Shown one piece after another: positions 1 to 4,886 of a DNA stretch of 5,250 bases. The stretch comes from an uncultured archaeon. GTDB taxonomy: Archaea > Halobacteriota > Methanosarcinia > Methanotrichales > Methanotrichaceae. The stretch covers positions 1-5,250 of the forward strand of contig CABMDX010000197.1 of the NCBI GenBank assembly GCA_902385025.1. Direction: 5' to 3'. The position numbers and the translations under genes are program-made. Each line of letters begins with the position of its first letter. Within the stretch, counting starts at the first letter, position 1. The notes under the pieces are model-generated. The model worked only from the letters and a program-made list of their open reading frames with translations. It made no database searches and was not told the DNA's origin.

Positions 1-59
1 AGAGCCGGCCCTGAGGCCCTGCCAGATGCTACCTTGTGGCATTTGATCTTCATCTTCAT
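1..59 (-). CDS. Phosphomevalonate dehydratase small subunit (AcnX swivel domain, DUF126), N-terminal fragment
   Basis: Only the first 20 codons lie in the window; the gene continues past position 1. The reading MKMKIKCHKVASGRASGPAL has the look of the start of the AcnX small (swivel) subunit, which opens with a short basic beta strand followed by a Gly-Ala-rich stretch of the type G-x-A-x-G-x-A-L. It starts 2 nt after the stop of the large-subunit gene and has a clear Shine-Dalgarno GGAGG 8 nt upstream of the ATG at 59. A second in-frame ATG at 53 is less well placed. In the known family, large and small subunits form the heterodimeric dehydratase that turns 5-phosphomevalonate into trans-anhydromevalonate 5-phosphate; some archaeal and bacterial relatives are fused into one chain. 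The call rests on the short N-terminus plus strong context, so the subunit assignment is likely but not proven from 20 residues. Confidence 0.75.
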   Translation of the reverse strand, partial: MKMKIKCHKVASGRASGPA

Positions 60-61
60 GT

Positions 62-1231
62 CTACTGCCTCCCCAAAGCCGCGTCGATGCACTCCTTCGT
101 GCTGCCTAGGCCCGCTCTGACACCGCCCAGACCCGGCAAATAGACCAGAGCTTTGCCGGAGTTCACCATCATCTTCTTGAAGTCCTCTGTGGCCGGGGAG
201 ACGACCATGCAAGTGTCGCAAAATACCCGCGCTCCACTCGCCTCGATTGCTGCCACCACATCCGGGCAGGCCTCTGCGATCTTGCGAGCAGTGCAGACCC
301 ACATCTCTCTTTGGACCTTTCGGCCACGAAGCAGCCGGGCGATCTCTCGAAGCTCGGAAAGCGAACAGTGAGGGCAGCCCAGAGCCACTATATCTGCTTC
401 AGAGCCCGGATGATTTTCATAAACCTCATCGATGTCTCTTCGTTCCAGAACGATTCTCTCGCCTGGCTCGGTTTCGCCTGGAGGCTTTGGCGTCGCGCCT
501 TCCACATAGTAGAGGGCCACCGAGCCACTGGCGGCCATGGCTGCTCCCAGGGACTTCAGCTCATCGGGCACTGGTCGGCATTTCAGCCGGAAAAGGGGAA
601 TGCCATCCTTGACAATCCTGCCCACCAGAAATCCGAGCGCTCCATAGTCTGAGCCGCATAAATCAGCATCGACCTTCACAATATACGTGGGACTTCGATT
701 CTGGTCCAGATGATAGCCAAAAAGAGCTGTCTTGCCCACCAGCGCGGCTGCCAGGGCAGAAGGCCCGCCCTCGCGATTGGTCCTTGCGCCTATCACGGAG
801 TTGGCATAGGAAACCGCCGAGGACTCGCTCCAGGCCAGGTGATCGCCCGGGCTTGCCAGAGAGTCATAAATCTGATAAGGAGCGCAGGTGCAATCAATGG
901 TGATTCCCAGCCGCCGGTAAGCATCTATAGTTGCCTGCTGCCTGGAGGCGAAGCCCTCAGATATGCCCATCTCCTTCCAGCGGCAGAGATCCATGCCTGC
1001 GGGATTGAGAATGCTGGGGACTGCCACCTGGCCTTCAAGGTCCGAGATCCACTCCAGCCCGGCCTCACCGATGTTTTTATAGGATACTCCCGCGATCTGG
1101 ACGGATCTCACAGGCACGAGCCGCTCTGCGCCATAGATGTCTCCCAGAGCCACCAGGATCTCCATCATCCTTCTCAGCGTCTCGCCGCGCTCGCCCCGGC
1201 AGATGGCATCTTCCTCGCGAGAAAGGTACAT
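62..1231 (-). CDS. Phosphomevalonate dehydratase large subunit (aconitase X catalytic subunit, DUF521)
   Basis: Catalytic subunit of an AcnX-type dehydratase. In archaea this family, with its small subunit, dehydrates (R)-5-phosphomevalonate to trans-anhydromevalonate 5-phosphate in the modified mevalonate pathway to isoprenoid lipids; it is cytosolic and uses an iron-sulfur cluster. Visible hallmarks, numbered from the chosen start (389 aa): MYLSREED at 1-8, GAERLVPVRSVQIAGVSYK at 34-52, C114-T-C116-A-P-Y, the GARTNREGGP loop at 148-157, GCPHCS at 285-290 and CDTC at 338-341. Cysteines in the C114/C116, C285/C289 and C338/C341 groups are the candidates for cluster binding. The reading frame stays open to an ATG at 1300, but that would add 23 cysteine-containing residues and overlap the mtrH-like gene by 32 nt. 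The ATG at 1231 gives the family-typical MYL start and a 37-nt gap. No strong Shine-Dalgarno precedes 1231, so initiation may be leaderless from the A/T-rich box at 1249-1264. The adjacent small subunit supports the two-chain archaeal enzyme over cis-3-hydroxyproline dehydratase, another activity in the family, which cannot be excluded by sequence alone. Confidence 0.9.
   Translation of the reverse strand: MYLSREEDAICRGERGETLRRMMEILVALGDIYGAERLVPVRSVQIAGVSYKNIGEAGLEWISDLEGQVAVPSILNPAGMDLCRWKEMGISEGFASRQQATIDAYRRLGITIDCTCAPYQIYDSLASPGDHLAWSESSAVSYANSVIGARTNREGGPSALAAALVGKTALFGYHLDQNRSPTYIVKVDADLCGSDYGALGFLVGRIVKDGIPLFRLKCRPVPDELKSLGAAMAASGSVALYYVEGATPKPPGETEPGERIVLERRDIDEVYENHPGSEADIVALGCPHCSLSELREIARLLRGRKVQREMWVCTARKIAEACPDVVAAIEASGARVFCDTCMVVSPATEDFKKMMVNSGKALVYLPGLGGVRAGLGSTKECIDAALGRQ
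68..72 (-). promoter_or_regulatory. Shine-Dalgarno site of the dehydratase small subunit
   Basis: GGAGG on the minus strand, 8 nt before the ATG at 59 and inside the last codons of the large-subunit gene. It fixes the start of the otherwise very short partial gene and indicates coupled translation of the two subunits. Confidence 0.75.
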
Positions 1232-1248
1232 GCCCTTGCATGAGATGC

Positions 1249-1264
1249 TTATTACTAATAAATT
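1249..1264 (-). promoter_or_regulatory. Possible internal promoter (TATA-like box) before the dehydratase genes
   Basis: The 37-nt gap between the mtrH-like stop and the dehydratase ATG contains, on the minus strand, AATTTATTAGTAATAA, an A/T-rich island in GC-rich surroundings. Its centre lies about 25-30 nt upstream of the ATG at 1231, which would give an almost leaderless transcript in the archaeal TATA/TFB geometry. The same bases form a perfect inverted repeat TTATTA-C-TAATAA (1249-1261 on the plus strand). This is inferred from composition and spacing only. Confidence 0.35.
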
Positions 1265-1268
1265 CTCT

Positions 1269-2192
1269 TCACACCAACCGATGCAGGGGATGCCCTGCAC
1301 CCGGAAATATGTCCAGATCTGCTACAGCTTCGGCAACCAGAATGTCTGATAGTGCTGCCACGGGAAATATGAATTCGGCGTTCTCAATGGGTCCGTACAG
1401 CAGAAAATCGCCCGCTGCCAGGAGCTGCAGCGAGCCCGCTGCCGCATCGCAGCATTTCCTTATGGCGGCACCTCTTTCGCGAAGCCACGGCCAGGATGAT
1501 ATCGCGTTGTGAATCACAGAGCCAACGGGAAGGCCGAGGCGCGCCTTGGCCACCACTGAGAACCGCAGAATGGCTCCCGCGCCGCTTCCCAGAGGAAGTG
1601 CGCCTGGATCTATGAGCATATTGACGATTCCATAATCCCTGGCCAATGGAATCAGGCCCTTTTCGAGCACATTGCCGCCTGATTCGAGCAACTTCAGTGC
1701 GCCATCTACGCCCGGCTCTGAAGGATTATAGGCCAGAATGATTGAAGAATCGATCTCGCTGTCCATAATGGCACGTCCTTCTGCCGCATCTGTAGACAGG
1801 CTTATGCTGTTGTAGATCGTCTTATCTGCATATCCCAGTTCCGTCACCAGACCCGCGCCGGCGGCTCGTGTCAATGGATCTGCCGAGTCAATGATGATGG
1901 GCCCCGTCCATACCTGTTCGGCAAAATCAAGATACTTCTGCAGAGCCTGGATGCTGCGTGCGTAAATATGCAGGACCGCCGGGCAGCCGGTCTCCTCCGA
2001 CAGCTCAGCCTGACGGCAAACCAGAGCCTCTGCAGCCTCCCTCTTGAAGATCCCCTTTTCTTCATCGTCCACAATCCGATGCCCCTGATAAAAGATGGTT
2101 CCACAAAGAACTGTTGCAAGCTCTCCCGGCTGACCGCCGAACTTCACGCCCGCCACATTGACCACGGACTGCTCTCTCTTAAATCGGAACAC
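1269..2192 (-). CDS. mtrH: MtrH-like methyltransferase (tetrahydromethanopterin S-methyltransferase subunit H family)
   Basis: Homologue of MtrH, the subunit that moves the methyl group between methyl-tetrahydromethanopterin and the corrinoid of MtrA; the fold is a pterin-binding TIM barrel related to MeTr domains. From the GTG at 2192 the protein has 307 aa, close to the usual MtrH length (about 310). Visible family motifs are FRFKREQ at 2-8, VAGVKFGGQPGE at 13-24, GTIFYQGHRIV at 31-41, IIIDSADP at 99-106, DKTIYNSIS at 123-131, ILAYNPSEP at 152-160, LPLGSGAG at 199-206 and PVGSVIHNAISSW at 222-234. A TTG at 2201 gives three more codons, but it sits directly on the putative ribosome site. GAGGA (2202-2206) lies 9 nt before the GTG, which favours the GTG and the family-like MFRF start. 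The gene follows the mtrA-like gene by 5 nt. The absence of other mtr genes suggests a stand-alone soluble methyltransferase, akin to the mtxH paralogues reported in Methanosarcina, rather than part of the membrane complex; this is inference. Confidence 0.9.
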   Translation of the reverse strand: MFRFKREQSVVNVAGVKFGGQPGELATVLCGTIFYQGHRIVDDEEKGIFKREAAEALVCRQAELSEETGCPAVLHIYARSIQALQKYLDFAEQVWTGPIIIDSADPLTRAAGAGLVTELGYADKTIYNSISLSTDAAEGRAIMDSEIDSSIILAYNPSEPGVDGALKLLESGGNVLEKGLIPLARDYGIVNMLIDPGALPLGSGAGAILRFSVVAKARLGLPVGSVIHNAISSWPWLRERGAAIRKCCDAAAGSLQLLAAGDFLLYGPIENAEFIFPVAALSDILVAEAVADLDIFPGAGHPLHRLV

Positions 2193-2197
2193 TTTTC

Positions 2198-2803
2198 TCA
2201 ATCCTCTGACAAGGCCAGCCAGGCCATTGTATCCGCGACCACACCGGAGCCCAGGAAAAGATCGCCATCACCCACCGGAAGAACAGGCCTGGGGGACGCC
2301 TTCCTGACTGCCTGAAAAGGCATTCCCGGAAAGGGCCTGGCAAGATCCTGGTACTTCACAATCAAGGCCTCGATCGCGTCCTTATCCTCGAGACCAATGC
2401 AGTCCACTAATTCTACCTGCTCTTGAAAGCGGCGCACGGCCTCAAAAGGCAGATTCTGGATGAAGGGAATGGCGCCACGGGAGCCCACAATGCGTCCCTG
2501 GGGGTCCACGCCGTTTTGATGGAGTGCCAGAATGGTATCGCCGGGCAAATGGCCCTTGGACTCCGCACCGCAAATAATTAGAAAACGTATGTTGCAGTTG
2601 GAGACGACATTGGCGATGATCTTCTCCACGCCCAGATTTTCCGTCTTGCATGGGCCAGTGATGGCAGCCCCTCTGACAAACAGAGAGCTTGCCAGCGTGA
2701 CCACGGCCACGCCGCACATCGGATCGCCTACCACATAGTCGCCGCGCACAGGCGGCCAGGAATCATCATAGCCTCTTTTCGATATGGCAGCTCTCTTTGT
2801 CAT
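2198..2803 (-). CDS. mtrA: MtrA-like soluble corrinoid protein (tetrahydromethanopterin S-methyltransferase subunit A family)
   Basis: Homologue of the cobalamin-binding domain of MtrA, the methyl carrier between the MtrH methyltransferase and coenzyme M. From the ATG at 2803 the product has 201 aa. Recognisable stretches are WPPVRGDYVVGDP at 16-28, GAAITGPCKTENLGVEKI at 45-62, IICGAESKGHLPGD at 76-89, GSRGAIPFIQNL at 107-118 and RFQEQVELVDCIGLED at 125-140. The histidine in ESKGH (H85) aligns with the His that acts as lower cobalt ligand in MtrA (His84 in Methanothermobacter). MtrA of the membrane complex usually has about 240 aa and ends in a transmembrane helix. This protein ends at residue 201, and its tail (LGSGVVADTMAWLALSED) is too short and charged to be an anchor, so it should be cytosolic. 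A TTG at 2824 would add seven residues, but GGAG (2808-2811) 4 nt before the ATG supports 2803. It is the first gene of the operon and partners the MtrH homologue directly downstream. It may correspond to the mtxA-type paralogue; exact function is unknown. Confidence 0.88.
   Translation of the reverse strand: MTKRAAISKRGYDDSWPPVRGDYVVGDPMCGVAVVTLASSLFVRGAAITGPCKTENLGVEKIIANVVSNCNIRFLIICGAESKGHLPGDTILALHQNGVDPQGRIVGSRGAIPFIQNLPFEAVRRFQEQVELVDCIGLEDKDAIEALIVKYQDLARPFPGMPFQAVRKASPRPVLPVGDGDLFLGSGVVADTMAWLALSED
2202..2206 (-). promoter_or_regulatory. Shine-Dalgarno deciding the mtrH-like start
   Basis: GAGGA on the minus strand lies within the final codons of the mtrA-like gene, 9 nt before GTG 2192 but directly abutting TTG 2201. 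This spacing selects the GTG as start. Confidence 0.55.
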
Positions 2804-2833
2804 GTTGCTCCGCTCGAAATCCAAAAGGCCCGG

Positions 2834-2848
2834 ATAACTTAAAGTTAT
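2834..2848. promoter_or_regulatory. Perfect inverted repeat overlapping the probable TATA box of the mtrA-like operon
   Basis: ATAACTT-A-AAGTTAT: 7-nt arms with a single central base, perfect. On the minus strand it reads ATAACTTTAAGTTAT, in which CTTTAAGTTA is a plausible TATA element centred about 38 nt upstream of the ATG at 2803. Transcription starting about 25 nt further on would leave a short leader carrying the GGAG ribosome site. The overlap of a symmetric site with the core promoter suggests an operator for a repressor. The candidate protein is the winged-helix product encoded on the other side, but nothing in the sequence proves it. Confidence 0.45.
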
Positions 2849-2849
2849 G

Positions 2850-2859
2850 TCGATATCGA
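2850..2859. repeat. 10-nt palindrome TCGATATCGA
   Basis: A perfect 10-nt palindrome one base away from the 15-nt inverted repeat and upstream of the presumed mtrA-like TATA box (the side where TFB or activators bind). It may be a second protein-binding site or chance; only one copy is seen in the intergenic region. Confidence 0.3.
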
Positions 2860-2912
2860 GGCTTGCGAGAACCCGGGACCAGGACTGTATGAAGAATAAA
2901 AATCTGATTGTG

Positions 2913-2920
2913 TTAAATAG
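2913..2920 (+). promoter_or_regulatory. Possible TATA box for the winged-helix/ATPase unit
   Basis: TTAAATAG in an A/T-rich run (2885-2970) is the best TATA-like match on the plus strand. A start about 25 nt downstream (near 2942) would give a leader of roughly 30 nt before GTG 2974, or about 90 nt before ATG 3031. The whole stretch is A-rich, so other positions are possible. Confidence 0.3.
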
Positions 2921-2973
2921 AAAAAAAATGATGCGATATAGGCAGATAAACGATCAGAAAAAAAGATAAAGCA

Positions 2974-3408
2974 GTGAATCTGACTATCGACGAGATTTGT
3001 CTTTCCAGACAAAAGGTGGCGCGAGAAGAAATGGCCTCATACAAAGAACGGATCCTGGAAGTTATTGGAGAGTCGGATGTGGGTCTCACGACTGTGGATG
3101 TAGCAAAGAAAGCAGGCGTCAGCAAAACCACTGTGATCAAATATCTCTCCGTGCTCAGCTCCGAGGGCCAGGTGGAATTCGTAGAGGTGGGCCCGTCCAA
3201 GCTCTGGAGGATCAAGAGAGCATCTGCCAAGCATTTGGAAGAGCATGAGACTGCTCTGGAGGTTGAGGCCCTGCCGATGGTGGATATAGACTTTTGCGAT
3301 GGCGAGGACAAGACCGTCTATTTTTCATTTCGGGTTGACCCGGAGAAGATATGCGCACTCATGAAGCGCGCCAAGAAATGTCTCTGCAATGTAGCAGATA
3401 CTTACTGA
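2974..3408 (+). CDS. Winged helix-turn-helix DNA-binding protein (transcriptional regulator)
   Basis: A 144-aa protein with one clear DNA-binding domain and no recognised ligand domain. Counting from GTG 2974, residues 22-82 form the winged helix: helix SYKERILEVIGE, then GLTTVDVAKKAGVSKTTVIKYLSVLSSEGQVEF (37-69), in which AKKAGVSKTTVIKYLSVL is the helix-turn-helix, followed by the wing strands EFVEVGPSKLWRIK. After an acidic linker (89-112, rich in E and D) comes a conserved-looking tail, VYFSFRVDPEKICALMKRAKKCLC, with two cysteines. The domain resembles MarR/ArsR-like archaeal regulators. The start is uncertain: GTG 2974 has no Shine-Dalgarno, while ATG 3031 (125 aa) follows a weak AAGGTGG at 3013-3019 and keeps the whole DNA-binding domain. 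The gene lies 13 nt before the GvpD-like ATPase, with which it is surely co-transcribed, and diverges from the mtrA-like operon. It may regulate that operon, itself, or both; target and signal are not visible. Confidence 0.82.
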   Translation: MNLTIDEICLSRQKVAREEMASYKERILEVIGESDVGLTTVDVAKKAGVSKTTVIKYLSVLSSEGQVEFVEVGPSKLWRIKRASAKHLEEHETALEVEALPMVDIDFCDGEDKTVYFSFRVDPEKICALMKRAKKCLCNVADTY

Positions 3409-3421
3409 CGATTTTGAGGAG

Positions 3422-4801
3422 ATGATATACATATCAGACGGTGCGCAGATGTCGATTCCGAGAGAACTCAAGGACTTTTTCCAGATAGAAAACGGCCAGA
3501 CGCTGCTGATCAAAGGCTTACCGGGTACGGGCAAGACCACCCTGGCCCTGGAGATAATGAACAGCCTCTGCGAGGATCGAAACGGGATGTATATCTCCAC
3601 TCGCGTCGATCCGCGCCGGCTCTATGCCATCAACCCCTGGGTGGAAGATGTCATTCCGCCCAGGAATGTTGTCAATGCCACCCAAACCAAGCTCCTGGAG
3701 AGCCTGAAGGGGATGGGAAAGGACCTCGCCAACTACTATGCAGTGCTGGATTTCTTCAAGGTCTTCTTCGATGAGGCAGAGGAGATGGACAATCCCATGA
3801 TTATCATAGACAGCTGGGATGCGGTCCTGAACTATACTGCTCATATCATAGGCAACGCCCGAGCCAGCTTCGAGCAGAACATCTGTGAATTTGCACGCGA
3901 TCTGGATACACACCTCATCTTCGTCTCAGAGTTCGCCAATATCATGCCCCTGGACTACATTGTGGACGGAGTCGTAACCATGGAACAGTTCCGCCTGCCT
4001 GGCTACGCTGAAGGGAGCATGAGAACCCGCTACGTCCGGCAGATTAAGCTGGATAAGCTGCGGGGTGTGGAGATTGGACAGAAGACCTATACCGTCACGC
4101 TGCATGGTGGAAGATTCCGGTTCTTTGAGCCCTATCGCGAGCATCGAGATGCCAGAATTGCCAGCGATGGGGTCAGGTTTCCGGATCCTGCGCCCGATAG
4201 AATTTCTTCCGGCATCCCGGACCTGGATACGGTCACCGGTGGCCTGAAGTACGGCTCTTGCAATGTACTGGAGATAGATCACGGCGTGGGAAAGAGGTAC
4301 TACCAGATCCTGACGGCTCTGGCCTCCAATGCCATTAAAAACGGGCGAGGGGTTTTCATACTGCCCAGCATCGGCTATCAGCTCAGCTCGCGCGACATCT
4401 TTGTGCCAACCAATGTCATCGTCGCCCAGCCGGAGGGCAGCGACCCTGCTGCCTGGGGAAAGGAGCTTCTGGAAAAGTGGGATCTGCTGCGGGAGAGAAC
4501 GGGCCGGCCCATTCTGAATATCATAGGCCTCGATTCCATTGAGTTTGCCTTCGGCTATAAGGATGCTCTGAACCTGGCCAACCTCATGATCCGCAACTGG
4601 AAGGAGACCAACGACATCAATGTGCTGGTGGTAAAAAGCGGCCAGGAGAGCATGAATATGGCCATACACACAGCAGATACCTATCATCTGGTCAATGAAC
4701 TGAACGGTGGACTCTGTCTATACGGCGTGATACCTAGAACCGAGCCCTACAATATTCTTTTGGAGGACAGGAACAGGATCAGCCTGACGCCCATCGTTTA
4801 G
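3422..4801 (+). CDS. GvpD-like/KaiC-like tandem P-loop ATPase (RecA superfamily)
   Basis: A 459-aa cytosolic ATPase with two RecA/KaiC-fold halves. The first half starts SIPRELKDFFQIENGQTLLIKG and carries an intact Walker A, GLPGTGKTT (32-40), and a Walker B-like PMIIIDS (125-131). It ends with the KaiC-type basic strand YVRQIKLDKLRGVEIG (204-219). The second half begins ISSGIPDLDTVTGGL (261-275), typical of KaiC family domains, but its P-loop is degraded to DHGVGKRYY (286-294), lacking the Thr/Ser after Lys; IIGLDS (367-372) sits where Walker B is expected. The N-terminal half and the motif STRVDPRRLYAINPW recall the GvpD P-loop family, whose haloarchaeal founder acts with the GvpE regulator as a repressor of gas-vesicle genes. 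No gas-vesicle structural genes are present here, so a regulatory ATPase acting with the adjacent winged-helix protein is the more cautious reading. The start is uncertain: ATG 3422 is immediately preceded by GAGGAG, too close for ideal pairing, whereas ATG 3449 gives a 450-aa protein beginning MSIPREL but lacks a ribosome site. Confidence 0.8.
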   Translation: MIYISDGAQMSIPRELKDFFQIENGQTLLIKGLPGTGKTTLALEIMNSLCEDRNGMYISTRVDPRRLYAINPWVEDVIPPRNVVNATQTKLLESLKGMGKDLANYYAVLDFFKVFFDEAEEMDNPMIIIDSWDAVLNYTAHIIGNARASFEQNICEFARDLDTHLIFVSEFANIMPLDYIVDGVVTMEQFRLPGYAEGSMRTRYVRQIKLDKLRGVEIGQKTYTVTLHGGRFRFFEPYREHRDARIASDGVRFPDPAPDRISSGIPDLDTVTGGLKYGSCNVLEIDHGVGKRYYQILTALASNAIKNGRGVFILPSIGYQLSSRDIFVPTNVIVAQPEGSDPAAWGKELLEKWDLLRERTGRPILNIIGLDSIEFAFGYKDALNLANLMIRNWKETNDINVLVVKSGQESMNMAIHTADTYHLVNELNGGLCLYGVIPRTEPYNILLEDRNRISLTPIV

Positions 4802-4814
4802 TTGTGGGAATGGC

Positions 4815-4855
4815 TTTGATTTCATTTTCGGCTCACCTGTTCATGTCCTCTTTTT
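4815..4855 (+). terminator. T-rich probable terminator after the ATPase gene
   Basis: Within 55 nt of the ATPase stop codon the plus strand has a T-rich run at 4815-4828 (TTTGATTTCATTTT) and TTTTT at 4851-4855, without a convincing hairpin. Archaeal RNA polymerase commonly terminates at such T tracts. The 85-nt gap separates convergent genes; no matching T tract is seen for the minus strand. Confidence 0.4.
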
Positions 4856-4886
4856 GAACTGCACTATTCGGATTCTCTTCCTCAAC

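Noticed and set aside
710..1243. 177-codon open frame on the plus strand opposite the dehydratase gene
   Set aside because: Antisense shadow of a clearly recognised AcnX gene; its translation shows no family motif.
1232..1300. A 23-residue N-terminal extension of the dehydratase large subunit with three cysteines (ATG at 1300)
   Set aside because: It overlaps the mtrH-like C-terminal coding sequence by 32 nt, crosses the A/T-rich gap and precedes the family-typical MYL start; three cysteines alone are not evidence for an added domain.
2199..2201. TTG at 2201 as start of the mtrH-like gene (TTGA overlap with the preceding stop)
   Set aside because: Ribosome site GAGGA directly abuts this codon, while GTG 2192 has 9-nt spacing and gives the family-like MFRF N-terminus; TTG remains a minor possibility.
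3926..4687. 253-codon open frame on the minus strand opposite the ATPase gene
   Set aside because: It lies wholly inside the well-supported ATPase gene on the other strand, shows no recognisable domain, and is explained by codon bias in the real gene.
3422..4801. Gas-vesicle gene cluster
   Set aside because: Only the ATPase resembles a Gvp protein (GvpD). No gvpA, gvpF/L, gvpN or other structural gene is in the window, so gas-vesicle formation cannot be claimed.
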